Assembly (NCBI GenBank): GCA_937995735.1
Contig: CALKIZ010000065.1
Coordinates: 1-64,000 of the forward strand
Direction: 5' to 3'
Length of the DNA: 64,000 nucleotides
Source: an uncultured Neomegalonema sp.
GTDB lineage: Bacteria > Pseudomonadota > Alphaproteobacteria > Rhodobacterales > Rhodobacteraceae
This document shows, piece after piece, positions 7,745-17,040 of the stretch. Under the pieces are notes generated by a model. That model did not search any database. It was given only the letters and a program-made list of their open reading frames with translations, and was not told the DNA's origin. Within the stretch, counting starts at the first letter, position 1. Every line of letters starts with the position of its first letter. The position numbers and the translations under genes were made by a program.

Positions 7745-9193
7745 GTGCGATTTATCGTTCGGACAGTTTGGGGAGGATTGATCGTCGCGGCTTGCGCTGT
7801 GGTGCTTTGGTTTGGTGTGTCCAGCTATACTGATGCAAAAGAAGACTCTGGCGGTTCTCGCCAAAAGCGGGCTGCACCGGAAAGAATTTATACTGTCCGT
7901 GATATGACGCTCTCGCCGATTACGGCGACGCCTGAGATGACGGTATTCGGGGAAATCGAAGCGTGGCGCGTGCTCGAGTTGCGCGCAACGACGGCGGGGC
8001 GGATTGTCGATATTGCCCCGGATTTGCGCGAGGGCACTGAAACACGGGCCGGAGAAGTCCTCGTTCGGATCGATCCCACCACCTTGCGCGCCCGTGAAGC
8101 CGATACATTAACGGTTTTGGCCGATGCGCGTTCAGAGCAATCCGAAGCGGATCAGTCGCTTGCTTTGGCACGTGCTGATCTTGAGGCGGCAATCAATCAA
8201 CTCCGGCTTCGGCGCAGTGCGCTTCAACGTCAGAATGACTTGGTTCAAAGGGGTGTTGCTGCACCTGCAACCATGGATGAGCCTCAACTGGCGGCGTCGG
8301 CGGCTGAACAAGCCGTTGTCAGTCGGCGCAGCGCGTATGTTGCCGCGACCCAGCGGATGAATCAGACTGCCACCGCGATTCAGCGTGCGGAAATTGAGGT
8401 TCAAAGCGCACGTCGCGATAGTGCGGATACAACCCTCAGCGCCCCATTTTCTGGTGTGTTGACCGACATTAATGCGACGCTTGGTTCGTTGGTTAGCCCG
8501 AATGAGCCTCTCGCGCGGCTTATTGATATGCGTTCGCTTGAGGCCGCTTTCCGGGTGTCAGATGCACAATATGCCCGATTGCTGGATGCTGACGGCAATC
8601 TGGCTCCTCTGGCCGCATCTGTTTCGCTCAAACTTGGCGAGCGCAATGTTAAGGCACGAGCGACATTGGATCGACCGGCTGCGATGGTCGGAGCCGAAGG
8701 GGGCCGAACGGTCTATGCGCGGATCGACACCACGCAAAAAACGCCGATGCGTCCCGGAGATTTCGTGAGTGTCACGATCACCGAACCTCCCCTAGAGCAA
8801 GTCGCGCAAATTCCCGCGCGTGCCGCCACCGAAGATGGCCGCATTTTTCTGATTGGCGATGAAGGAAGGCTCATCGAGCATCGCGCAAAAATTCTCCGCA
8901 GGATGCCAGAGGCCCTTATCGTGACGGACGTGCCTTTTGGTGAACGCATCGTTGCAGAGCGTCGTCCGCAATTGGGCGAAGGCATCAAGGTACAATCACC
9001 GGAAGAAGCCGCCGCCAAAGAAATTGAAGACAAGAAAAAGCGCGAAGCGCGCAGGGCAGCACGGTCTTCAGGTGGTAAACCGAACGGGAAGAGTAAATCT
9101 GAGGGTAAATCCGATAAGAACGACACCGACGGCGAAAGTGAAAAACGTCCCGATGGCGAAAAAGAGAAGCCGAAAGCGGGGCCTGCCGCATGA
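7745..9193 (+). CDS. RND efflux system periplasmic adaptor (HlyD/AcrA family)
   Basis: 482-residue membrane fusion protein that bridges an RND pump and an outer-membrane channel. An N-terminal membrane anchor (GGLIVAACAVVLWFGVSSY) is followed by a first lipoyl half (ATTAGRIVDIAPDLREG), a coiled-coil hairpin rich in Ala, Gln, Arg and Glu at about residues 115-220, the second lipoyl half (TTLSAPFSGVLTDINATLGSLV) and a beta-barrel. From about residue 415 a long charged tail of Lys, Glu, Asp, Ser and Gly follows, which most adaptors lack. The start is GTG with an AGGAGA ribosome binding site. It overlaps the pump gene by four bases (ATGA), implying translational coupling. Confidence 0.92.
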   Translation: MRFIVRTVWGGLIVAACAVVLWFGVSSYTDAKEDSGGSRQKRAAPERIYTVRDMTLSPITATPEMTVFGEIEAWRVLELRATTAGRIVDIAPDLREGTETRAGEVLVRIDPTTLRAREADTLTVLADARSEQSEADQSLALARADLEAAINQLRLRRSALQRQNDLVQRGVAAPATMDEPQLAASAAEQAVVSRRSAYVAATQRMNQTATAIQRAEIEVQSARRDSADTTLSAPFSGVLTDINATLGSLVSPNEPLARLIDMRSLEAAFRVSDAQYARLLDADGNLAPLAASVSLKLGERNVKARATLDRPAAMVGAEGGRTVYARIDTTQKTPMRPGDFVSVTITEPPLEQVAQIPARAATEDGRIFLIGDEGRLIEHRAKILRRMPEALIVTDVPFGERIVAERRPQLGEGIKVQSPEEAAAKEIEDKKKREARRAARSSGGKPNGKSKSEGKSDKNDTDGESEKRPDGEKEKPKAGPAA

Positions 9194-12100
9194 TCCCTAG
9201 GCCCTTTAGCACTGGTGGTTTCTTAGATTACTTCGTTCGCCATAAAACGGCGGCGAATTTGCTTTTGCTGTTGATGTTATTGGGCGGTGTCTTCGGCGGC
9301 TTGAATCTGCGCGCACAATTTTTTCCCGACATCGTTCGCGAACAAATCACTGTTGGCGTCGCGTGGGAGGGCGCTGGCGCTGCTGATGTTGATGAAGGCA
9401 TCGTGGCAACACTCGAACCGTCATTGCTCGCTATCGCAGGGGTCGAAGAGGCAACCTCAACGTCACGCGAAGGGTCGGCATCAATTTCGCTGGTCTTCGA
9501 AGACGGCTGGGATATGGGCCGTGCGAGCGACGAAGTGCAAACCGCTGTCGACAGCGTAACGACATTACCGACTGAGGCCGAAGACCCGACCGTTCGCCGT
9601 TCAGCTTTTACCGACCGTGTTTTGGACGTTGCCATCACAGGCAATGTCGGGGTAGAGCGCCTGACGGATTACGCCGATGAGTTCACCGCGCGATTATTTC
9701 AGGCGGGGGTTCCGCGCACCTCGGTTACCGGCGTCCCTGAAGGGGTAATCCGCGTCTCCGTCCCTGAAGAGGCGCGTATGCGCCACGGCATGACCTTGCG
9801 CGAGGTCGCGGACGCTGTTGGTGCAGAAGTCACTGGCTCTCCTTCTGGTGATGTGGATGCCAGTGCATCGCGTGTGCGAACGGGACTGGATAAACGCTCG
9901 CTCGAAGAAATTGGCGATACAATCCTGCGATCTGGCGAAGATGGATCAAAACTCCGCCTCCGCGACATCGGGGAAGTCGTCGATGCGGGCTTTGAAAACG
10001 GCAAAGAAGTTTTCCGCGACGGTGTTCCTACTCTGATTATTTCGGTCTTGCGGGACGCGAGCGGCGACGCCTTAAAAATCCAGAAAATCGCCGATAAAAT
10101 CATCGCTGAGATGGCCCCGACACTGCCGTCAGGTGTCGAGATTGTCGGTGCGCGCAGTCGGGCAGACCCAATTTATGACCGTCTCGAGATGCTGACCCGA
10201 AACGGACTAACCGGCCTCGTTCTCGTATTAATTCTGTTGTTTTTGTTCCTCTCCGCACGCACGGCTTTTTGGGTTGCGGCGGGTATTCCTATCTCTATCG
10301 CAGCGACCGTTGCGATCATGTATGCCAGCGGCCAAACGCTCAATATGATCTCGATGTTCGGGATGATTATCTCGCTCGGGATCATTGTGGATGATGCCAT
10401 CGTCGTCGGCGAACATGCGGATGATCTTGCCCGAAAAGGGGTTCCTCCTGCGGATGCCGCAACCCGTGCCGCGCGGCGAATGGCGGCCCCTGTCGTCAGT
10501 GCGTCGATTACAACGGTGATTGCCTTTTCCGCGCTTATCATCATCGGCGGACGGTTCGGCGCGCTGATCGCAGCAATCCCGTTCGTCGTCTCTGCGGTGA
10601 TTATGGCCAGCTTGATCGAGAGCTTTCTGATCTTGCCGAACCACATGAAACACTCGCTATCGGCAAAAAATCAATCGCCGTGGTACGATGCGCCGAGCCG
10701 AGCCTTTAATAGAGGCTTTGCGAAAATGCGCGACACGATGTTCCGCCCGTTCATGTATTGGGTGGTAAAGCTGCGTTATCTTACGCTGTCTTTGGCCATC
10801 GCTGCGTTGCTTTATTCGATGGGTCTTTTTGCGAGCGGTTCCGTTCGGTGGGAGTTTTTCTCCCGTCCCGAACAAGGCACTTTGTCCGCAAATGTTATCA
10901 TGGATGCGGCGGCGACCCGCGCTGACACCAAGGCAATGCTGGACGAGATGAACCGCGCGCTGAAAGTCGTCGATAAGCGCTATGAAGAAAAATACGGAAC
11001 CGCTCCCGTTGATTTCGCACAAGCCACATTGGGCGATACCGTTGGCTTCCGGTTCAGTGGCGGCGACAACAAAGACAAAGATTTGCTTGGCGGATTTCAG
11101 GCCGCTTTGATCGATGCTGATCTTCGGCCTTATTCATCCTTCAAATTCTTGGGTGATTGGGATTCGGAGATTAATGCCTTGCCCTTAGTTGAAACGCTCT
11201 CAATCCGGTCTTCGCGAGCCGGTCCCGGCGGCGATGCGATTGATGTCAAATTCACCGGCGCAGATGCGTTTACCCTCAAAGCCGCCGCAGAAGCCTTAAA
11301 AGCCGGTCTTAGTGGCATCGAAGGCGTCAGCGGCCTCGACGACTCGCTCGTGTTCGATAAGACAGAGTTGATCCTCACGCTCACGCCGCGCGGGGAAGCG
11401 TTGGGCTTTACCACACGGACGTTAGGCGCTGAAATACGTGCGCGTTTAAACGGTATCGAAGCTGCCGAATTTGCGAAAGATGCACGCCAAGTAACCGTTC
11501 GTGTGCAGCCCCCAGAGGGAGAAGTTGGCGCAAACTATCTCGAGGCCGCCTCTATCCGCGCACCGTCCGGTGTGGTCCTTACACTCGGTGAGGTCGCCAC
11601 GGTCACAACCCGCGAAGGCTTTGCGTCTATCAAACGTGAAAACGGTTTGCGTGTTGCGACTGTCACCGGCGACGTAGACGAAGACGTGCCGGGGGCATCG
11701 GCAGAGGTGCGCGAAATTCTCGAAGAACGGTTCTTACCGGCAATCGCTGCTGAATATGGTGTTGCCTATGAACAGGGCGGTTTGCGTGAGCAGGAGAAGG
11801 GCTTTTTAAGTGATGCCCTCACAGGATTTATACTGGCCTTAGCAGGAATTTATCTGACCCTGACATGGGTGTTTGCGTCATGGTCGCGCCCCTTATTGGT
11901 GATGCTGGTTATTCCATTCGGCTTTATCGGGGCGATCTGGGGCCATTATTGGTTTGGGCTTTCGCTCAGCATGTTTTCAATTGTCGGATTGATCGGCATG
12001 GCCGGAATCATCATCAACGACTCCATTGTGCTTGTGACAACCATCGACGAACATAACGAGAGACGTGGGATGTTGCCGAGCATTGTCGATGGGGCAACTG

Positions 12101-12489
12101 ATCGCTTGCGCGCCGTTCTGTTGACGACACTAACGACTGTCGGCGGCCTTGCGCCTTTGTTGTTTGAGACGAGCCGTCAGGCGCTGTTCCTGAAACCGAC
12201 TGTCGTGACCTTATGCTTTGGCCTTGGGTTTGGCGTGGTTCTCGTCTTGCTCGTGACGCCGGTGGCTCTAGCCATTGAGCATGACATTCGCATGGCCCTC
12301 AAATCACTACGCCATGCCATCGCGATGCCTGCACGTACACGGCGGGAGCGCGCCCGCTTTGGCCGATATACCGGCACAAATGTGCCACGTGTCACCCGGC
12401 CCATTGGCACGATCCCGCGCCAACCGCATCCTATTCCCGAGGCAAAGCCCGGCCCACCCCGCGAAGCAACACCCCGCGCTGCGGAATAG
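9190..12489 (+). CDS. RND efflux transporter permease
   Basis: 1099-residue proton-driven inner-membrane pump of the HAE1/AcrB superfamily. The usual layout is visible: one N-terminal membrane helix (AANLLLLLMLLGG), the first periplasmic porter region, then a bundle of helices with the GIIVDDAIVVGE motif holding the proton-relay acidic residues, a second periplasmic region, and the last helix bundle with GMAGIIINDSIVLV. The sequence stays closer to the general RND efflux group than to heavy-metal CusA types, but the substrate cannot be assigned. A Pro/Arg-rich cytoplasmic tail follows the last helix. No outer-membrane TolC-like gene is adjacent, so the channel must be encoded elsewhere. Confidence 0.92.
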   Translation: MIPRPFSTGGFLDYFVRHKTAANLLLLLMLLGGVFGGLNLRAQFFPDIVREQITVGVAWEGAGAADVDEGIVATLEPSLLAIAGVEEATSTSREGSASISLVFEDGWDMGRASDEVQTAVDSVTTLPTEAEDPTVRRSAFTDRVLDVAITGNVGVERLTDYADEFTARLFQAGVPRTSVTGVPEGVIRVSVPEEARMRHGMTLREVADAVGAEVTGSPSGDVDASASRVRTGLDKRSLEEIGDTILRSGEDGSKLRLRDIGEVVDAGFENGKEVFRDGVPTLIISVLRDASGDALKIQKIADKIIAEMAPTLPSGVEIVGARSRADPIYDRLEMLTRNGLTGLVLVLILLFLFLSARTAFWVAAGIPISIAATVAIMYASGQTLNMISMFGMIISLGIIVDDAIVVGEHADDLARKGVPPADAATRAARRMAAPVVSASITTVIAFSALIIIGGRFGALIAAIPFVVSAVIMASLIESFLILPNHMKHSLSAKNQSPWYDAPSRAFNRGFAKMRDTMFRPFMYWVVKLRYLTLSLAIAALLYSMGLFASGSVRWEFFSRPEQGTLSANVIMDAAATRADTKAMLDEMNRALKVVDKRYEEKYGTAPVDFAQATLGDTVGFRFSGGDNKDKDLLGGFQAALIDADLRPYSSFKFLGDWDSEINALPLVETLSIRSSRAGPGGDAIDVKFTGADAFTLKAAAEALKAGLSGIEGVSGLDDSLVFDKTELILTLTPRGEALGFTTRTLGAEIRARLNGIEAAEFAKDARQVTVRVQPPEGEVGANYLEAASIRAPSGVVLTLGEVATVTTREGFASIKRENGLRVATVTGDVDEDVPGASAEVREILEERFLPAIAAEYGVAYEQGGLREQEKGFLSDALTGFILALAGIYLTLTWVFASWSRPLLVMLVIPFGFIGAIWGHYWFGLSLSMFSIVGLIGMAGIIINDSIVLVTTIDEHNERRGMLPSIVDGATDRLRAVLLTTLTTVGGLAPLLFETSRQALFLKPTVVTLCFGLGFGVVLVLLVTPVALAIEHDIRMALKSLRHAIAMPARTRRERARFGRYTGTNVPRVTRPIGTIPRQPHPIPEAKPGPPREATPRAAE

Positions 12490-12492
12490 CTG

Positions 12493-13272
12493 TTATGTAC
12501 CCGTCCATGTTGGTTTGCGCTTGCTGAGAAAGGCTTCCATGCCTTCGCGGAAATCAGCGCTCATATAACATTGCGTGACAAGATCATGATCATTCGCGCT
12601 CGGCCCATCGACCCGCAACCGCCGCAGCGCCTCTTTGGTGGAGCGGAGTGTCAGAGGCGCGTGACCCGCGATCATCTCCGCCAGTTCTTTTGCGCGATTA
12701 TTGACGGCTTCAGCATCGTCCAGAACTTCTGATACGAGACCAATGGATACGGCTTCGCTCGCTTCGATAAGGCGCGCGGTGAACAGCATTTCCCGAACCC
12801 GCCCCTGTCCCATCAAAGCCGACAGCCTCGCAAGATTGGCAATGGAAAGACAATTGCCGAGCGTCCGCGCAATAGGAAACCCAAACTTGAGACGGGCATC
12901 GCAAATCCGCAAATCACAGCTTGCCGCAATCGCGCCGCCGCCGCCGGTGCAAGCGCCAGTAATCGCCGCAATGGTCGGAACCACGCATTGCTCGATAGCC
13001 GTAAACACGGCATCCGCATTTTCTTCGTATTGAAGCGCGTCCTCGGGTTTTGAAAAGCCTCTGAACTCGCTCATATCAGTGCCAGCCGCAAAAGCGCGAT
13101 CACCCGCTCCGCGCATCACCAGCGCTTTGACGGAACCATCCGCCGGAATAGAGCGGCAAATCCCGGCAATGCCGGCATACATCTCAAAAGTCAGAGCATT
13201 GCGTTGTTCGGGGCGGTTGAAGGTCAACCAGCCAATTCCGTTTTCAACGGTGTAAATCAGATGGTCGCTCAT
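12493..13272 (-). CDS. enoyl-CoA hydratase/isomerase family protein
   Basis: 259-residue crotonase-fold protein. The first oxyanion-hole region (RAFAAGTDMSEF) and second (ACTGGGGAIAASCDLRI) are typical and should bind a CoA thioester. The two glutamates that catalyse water addition in true enoyl-CoA hydratases are not found at their usual places: the loop after CDLRI reads FGFPIARTLG where FG-PE is common. It may therefore be an isomerase, hydrolase or lyase of the superfamily instead of a hydratase; this is inference. It ends three bases from the RND pump stop (convergent) and is preceded on the same strand by the aldo/keto reductase with a 21-bp gap, so the two may be cotranscribed. Confidence 0.85.
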   Translation of the reverse strand: MSDHLIYTVENGIGWLTFNRPEQRNALTFEMYAGIAGICRSIPADGSVKALVMRGAGDRAFAAGTDMSEFRGFSKPEDALQYEENADAVFTAIEQCVVPTIAAITGACTGGGGAIAASCDLRICDARLKFGFPIARTLGNCLSIANLARLSALMGQGRVREMLFTARLIEASEAVSIGLVSEVLDDAEAVNNRAKELAEMIAGHAPLTLRSTKEALRRLRVDGPSANDHDLVTQCYMSADFREGMEAFLSKRKPTWTGT

Positions 13273-13293
13273 TTTGCCTCGCTGTTGGGTTGC

Positions 13294-14337
13294 CTACATC
13301 GGAATCGGATGATGCAGATATACCTGATGGATGTCGTCTAAAACTTCTTGCGAAAGCGTCAGATCTATCGCGCCCAATGCCGTTGCAAGCTGATCCATCG
13401 TCGTCGCGCCAAAAATAACGGACGTCATATGCGGACGGGATGCACAAAAGGCGAGCGACATCTGAGCGAAGTTCAAGCCATGCTTTTCGGCGACCGCTGC
13501 GTATTCTCGCACGGGCGTTTCAATCCGATCCGTCCATCGTCCACCCAAGACGTTATTGATGCTTTTCCGCGATCCGGCGGGGACCGAGCCATCCATATAT
13601 TTGCCGGTTAAAATTCCAGCAGCTAGGGGCGAAAACGACAGCAGTCCAACATCTTCGTGGTGCGATAATTCGGCGAAGTCGAGGTCGAAATGGCGGCACA
13701 ACAACGAATACTCGTTCTGAGTCGAAACAACCCGAGGCAATCCGTTTTTCCCGGCAATCTCCAAGAACTGAGCCGTGCCCCATGTGCTCTCGTTTGACAG
13801 CCCAATGGCGCGGACTTTGCCGGACTTTATCAACCCGTCCATTGCTTCAAGCGTATGAAGTATATCGTTTTTTACGCTTTTCCAGTCTTGTGCAGTCGGA
13901 TCAAACGAGTGCCATTTTCGAAAATGATATGATCCGCGATTTGGCCAGTGAATTTGGTACAAATCAATGACATCCGTTTGCAGGCGTTTCAGACTGCCTT
14001 CAACAGCCACGGCAATTGAGGCGGCATTAACCGGTCCGCCGTCGCGAATTCCTTTATAGCCTTCGCCAACAACTTTGGTGGCCAACACAACATCATCGCG
14101 CCGTCCGCTTTTGGCGACCCATGTCCCGATGATTTCTTCAGTTCGTCCTGCCGTTTCCGGTGACAAAGGCGTTGTCGGATACATTTCCGCCGTATCAATG
14201 AAGTTGATACCCGCATCCAGCGCAGCATCAATCTGCGCGTGGCCTTCCGCTTCGGTGTTCTGTGTTCCCCAAGTCATTGATCCGAGGCAAAAGTTACTCA
14301 CACGAATATCGGTGCGACCAAGAGTCTTGTATTGCAT
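13294..14337 (-). CDS. NADP(H)-dependent aldo/keto reductase, Tas type
   Basis: 347-residue (alpha/beta)8 oxidoreductase of the Tas/YghZ branch of aldo/keto reductases. The catalytic tetrad can be located: Asp and Tyr in FIDTAEMYP, Lys in VVLATKVVG, and His in YQIHWPNR. The branch-specific PTTPLSPETAGRTEEIIG insertion after the Tyr and the C-terminal cofactor motif (SVIFGATTMDQL) are present. It should reduce carbonyl compounds in the cytoplasm using NADPH; the physiological substrate is unknown. It sits ahead of the crotonase-fold gene and 32 bp downstream of the alpha/beta hydrolase, so the three genes may form one unit. Confidence 0.88.
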   Translation of the reverse strand: MQYKTLGRTDIRVSNFCLGSMTWGTQNTEAEGHAQIDAALDAGINFIDTAEMYPTTPLSPETAGRTEEIIGTWVAKSGRRDDVVLATKVVGEGYKGIRDGGPVNAASIAVAVEGSLKRLQTDVIDLYQIHWPNRGSYHFRKWHSFDPTAQDWKSVKNDILHTLEAMDGLIKSGKVRAIGLSNESTWGTAQFLEIAGKNGLPRVVSTQNEYSLLCRHFDLDFAELSHHEDVGLLSFSPLAAGILTGKYMDGSVPAGSRKSINNVLGGRWTDRIETPVREYAAVAEKHGLNFAQMSLAFCASRPHMTSVIFGATTMDQLATALGAIDLTLSQEVLDDIHQVYLHHPIPM

Positions 14338-14369
14338 CAGAAATAACCTTGAGTAAGCGGGCCGTCGTT

Positions 14370-15035
14370 TTAAATGTCGTCGAGGTCCATAGGCGGCGGC
14401 ATCACACGCTCACCGACATAATCCGTGACGTGCTTGACCATTTCATCCATTTGCTTGTCGAAGAAGTGGTTCGCGCCATCCATCACCGTATGAGTGATCG
14501 TGATGCCCTTTTGCGTTTTCAGCTTTGTGACCAGCTTTACGACATCATCCGGCGGCGCAACGCGATCAACCGACCCGTTCAACACAAGGCCGGAAGACGG
14601 GCAGGGCGCGAGGAACGAGAAATCGTACATATTCGCTGGCGGAGCCACGGAGACGAATCCGCTGATCTCAGGGCGGCGCATCAAAAGCTGCATCCCGATC
14701 CAAGCGCCGAATGAAAATCCGACCACCCAACATTGACGCGCATTAGGATTCATCTCTTGCAGGTAATCCAGCGCAGAAGCGGCATCGGACAACTCACCAA
14801 TCCCGCCATCAAACTCACCTTGGCTGCGCCCAACGCCACGGAAATTGAACCGCATCACGGAAAAGCCCAGCCCGTGCATCCCGTAATAGAGGTTATAAAC
14901 CACCTTATTGTTCATTGTGCCGCCGAACTGAGGATGCGGTTGCAGGATCAACGCAATCGGCGAGTCATTGTCAGGTTGTGGGTGATAACGGCCTTCGAGT
15001 CGCCCTTCAGGGCCGGGAAAATTCACTTCAGGCAT
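14370..15035 (-). CDS. alpha/beta hydrolase
   Basis: 221-residue cytoplasmic serine hydrolase of the COG2945-like group. The oxyanion-side motif HPHPQFGGTMNNKVV is near residue 33, the nucleophile serine lies in VGFSFGAWIG near residue 108, the acid is likely the Asp of NGSVDRVAP, and the catalytic His is in DGANHFFDK near residue 190. Proteins of this group are often annotated as dienelactone-hydrolase-like or acyl hydrolases; the substrate is unknown. The gene is divergent from iscR, sharing the intergenic region that holds the suf promoter. Confidence 0.85.
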   Translation of the reverse strand: MPEVNFPGPEGRLEGRYHPQPDNDSPIALILQPHPQFGGTMNNKVVYNLYYGMHGLGFSVMRFNFRGVGRSQGEFDGGIGELSDAASALDYLQEMNPNARQCWVVGFSFGAWIGMQLLMRRPEISGFVSVAPPANMYDFSFLAPCPSSGLVLNGSVDRVAPPDDVVKLVTKLKTQKGITITHTVMDGANHFFDKQMDEMVKHVTDYVGERVMPPPMDLDDI

Positions 15036-15084
15036 TTGAAATCACCAATTTTAGTACAGGAAAAATAGTCGGTAGGGGCAATAC

Positions 15085-15122
15085 TTGACCTCAGGCATCG
15101 GGTATTTTAGAACCGTTCTAAA
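15085..15122 (+). promoter_or_regulatory. suf operon promoter with Irr/ICE-type palindrome
   Basis: A perfect 8+1+8 palindrome, TTTAGAACCGTTCTAAA, lies at 15106-15122, about 100 bp ahead of iscR. It matches the TTTAGAA-N3-TTCTAAA shape of the iron control element bound by Irr in alphaproteobacteria. Just upstream TTGACC (15085-15090) is spaced 17 bases from TAGAAC (15108-15113), giving a sigma-70-like promoter whose -10 box is buried in the palindrome. Irr binding there would block transcription. The palindrome and spacing are seen directly; the regulator assignment rests on known consensus. Confidence 0.65.
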
Positions 15123-15224
15123 CTACACCGTTTTCGAGTCCTAGAGCCGCATGGGATATAGGTTCACGGGGCTATTGGTCAAGGAAAACGGGCGGTGAAT
15201 TGGTAAAAACGGGGCGTTGCTGGA

Positions 15225-15701
15225 ATGAAACTCAGTACCAAAGGCCGATATGCTGTGACCGCGATGGCTGACATCGCGCGTCAAGGGCATGAGCGTCCGG
15301 TATCACTGAGTGAAATTTCCGAGCGGCAAAACATTTCATTGGCCTATCTTGAACAGCTTTTTGGCAAACTTCGTCGTGCCGGATTGGTTGAGTCGATGCG
15401 CGGTCCCGGGGGAGGCTACACCCTTTCGCGCGCAGCTTCGGCCATAGCGATGTCCGAGATTATGGCGGCTGTGGATGAACGGCTCAAAGCGACTCAATGT
15501 GACGGCGCGGTCGGTGAGGGCTGCACCCATGATGGTGCGCAATGTCTGACTCACAACCTTTGGGAGCGTTTGTCGGCCCATGTCCATGTGTTTTTGCAGC
15601 AAACCTCGCTGGAAGACGTCATCGCGACCGAGATACAGCCTTGCCCTGCTGTACCCGACTTTAGCGCGTTACTCGAAGAAGAGGGCGCAGCGCATGGGTA
15701 G
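15225..15701 (+). CDS. iscR: Rrf2 family regulator IscR
   Basis: 158-residue winged-helix regulator that controls Fe-S cluster assembly genes in response to its own [2Fe-2S] cluster. The N-terminus (KLSTKGRYAVTAMADIA) and recognition helix region (ISLAYLEQLFGKLRRAGLV) are canonical, and the cluster ligands are visible as Cys92, Cys100, Cys107 and His110 (CDGAVGEGC, QCLTH), slightly wider spaced than in E. coli IscR. As the first gene of the suf operon it is expected to autoregulate. A 197-bp gap with two REP-like palindromes separates it from the next gene. Confidence 0.93.
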   Translation: MKLSTKGRYAVTAMADIARQGHERPVSLSEISERQNISLAYLEQLFGKLRRAGLVESMRGPGGGYTLSRAASAIAMSEIMAAVDERLKATQCDGAVGEGCTHDGAQCLTHNLWERLSAHVHVFLQQTSLEDVIATEIQPCPAVPDFSALLEEEGAAHG

Positions 15702-15733
15702 ATTTGAAAGCGCATGTGCCGATCACCCTTGTC

Positions 15734-15753
15734 ATTCCCGCGAAAGCGGGAAT
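15734..15753. repeat. REP-like hairpin
   Basis: Perfect inverted repeat ATTCCCGC/GCGGGAAT with a GAAA tetraloop, between iscR and the cysteine desulfurase gene. This resembles intergenic palindromes scattered through alphaproteobacterial genomes; it may also reduce readthrough from iscR. Confidence 0.7.
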
Positions 15754-15819
15754 CCGGTGCGCGGCAATCTTAGGCATCTACTCATTGCGAGGATGACAGC
15801 GGCCCTTTGTAATACCCTT

Positions 15820-15847
15820 CCCCGGACAAGCGAAGCTCGATCCGGGG
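15820..15847. repeat. REP-like palindrome
   Basis: CCCCGGA and TCCGGGG arms around AAGCGAAGCTCGA-type spacer, the second intergenic palindrome between iscR and the cysteine desulfurase gene. Confidence 0.6.
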
Positions 15848-15898
15848 TCTCCTTGATAAAGACATCAGATCAAGTCTGGATAGGGGAGGAATACGCGC

Positions 15899-17014
15899 AT
15901 GGGTGATCGTGTTTACCTCGATTGGAACGCCACTGCGCCCCTGCGTCCGGAAGCCCGCGCCGCGATGATCGAGGCGATGGACGTCGTTGGCAATCCGTCC
16001 TCTGTCCACACCGAAGGCCGCGCCGCGAAGATGATCGTCGAGAAAGCGCGCGAGCAGGTAGCAACCCTCGTCGACTGCGACACGGAAGAACTCGTGTTTA
16101 CAAGTGGTGCGACGGAAGCGGCGGCGGCCATTTTAAAACACACACCATGGTCTGAAGTCGCATGTGCGGACATCGAACATGACTGCGTATTATCGAATGT
16201 TTTGTTCAACGTTGACGACGAAAGTGGAGAACTTCTCAGCACCCGTCTCGAGCTGCCTTTGAGCGACGCAGGGCAAGTTATGAATTGTTGCCCGCCGTAT
16301 GATTTGGCTGCGATTGGATTAGCCTGCGGCGAAACGGGTATTCTGATGGACCCAATGGCGTTTGTCGGCAAAACCGGCGGAGATGTATTTTCGGATACGA
16401 CTCAAGCCGTTGGCAAAATCGAGTTCTCGCTTGGTGTGCGCTATCAATGCTGTTCTTCGCATAAAATCGGCGGTCCTAAAGGTGTTGGCGCAGCCATCGG
16501 CTTAGGCGAGTCTGCGTATGGGTCTTTCATCAACGGAGGCGGTCAAGAAAAAGGCCGTCGCTCCGGCACCGAAAACGTCATCGGCATTGCGGGTTTTGGC
16601 GCGGCGGCGGAGGCTGCGCAGCGCGACCTCGATGCGGGTGCTTGGGAGCCTATCGAAGAACTGCGCAACGACCTCGAAGCCGCCCTGCGCGATTGCGCGG
16701 GCGATGATCTGACCATTTTCGGAGAAAGCGCCCCGCGCCTTCCCAACACGTCATGTTTTGCCATTCCCGGTTGGAAGGGTGAAACCCAAGTCATGCAGCT
16801 TGATCTTGCGGGCTTTGCCGTCAGCGCAGGCTCGGCTTGTTCATCAGGAAAAGTCGGCCCATCCCGTGTTTTAAAAGCGATGGGCTTTGACGATAGTACC
16901 GCTTCATCGGCCATTCGGGTCAGCATGGGGCAGGCGACAACAAAAGACGAAGTCTCACGTTTCATTGATGCGTGGACCGGCCTATATAAACGAATGAAAA
17001 CGCGCGCCGCGTAA
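15899..17014 (+). CDS. cysteine desulfurase, IscS/NifS-like
   Basis: 371-residue PLP enzyme that mobilises sulfur from cysteine as a persulfide for Fe-S assembly. It opens with [15 protein letters not shown], typical of the class I (NifS/IscS) group, and contains the PLP lysine in [11 protein letters not shown], the RRSGTENV motif and the active-site loop cysteine in [14 protein letters not shown]. The central part is divergent: the usual VNNEIG-type motif is replaced by [18 protein letters not shown] ribosome binding site lies nine bases before the ATG. It is the first of two desulfurases in this operon; sufS at 23158 is the class II enzyme. The symbol is left blank because iscS/nifS identity is not certain. 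Confidence 0.9.
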   Translation: MGDRVYLDWNATAPLRPEARAAMIEAMDVVGNPSSVHTEGRAAKMIVEKAREQVATLVDCDTEELVFTSGATEAAAAILKHTPWSEVACADIEHDCVLSNVLFNVDDESGELLSTRLELPLSDAGQVMNCCPPYDLAAIGLACGETGILMDPMAFVGKTGGDVFSDTTQAVGKIEFSLGVRYQCCSSHKIGGPKGVGAAIGLGESAYGSFINGGGQEKGRRSGTENVIGIAGFGAAAEAAQRDLDAGAWEPIEELRNDLEAALRDCAGDDLTIFGESAPRLPNTSCFAIPGWKGETQVMQLDLAGFAVSAGSACSSGKVGPSRVLKAMGFDDSTASSAIRVSMGQATTKDEVSRFIDAWTGLYKRMKTRAA

Positions 17015-17040
17015 GCGGTCCAATCTCACGGGGAATACCA

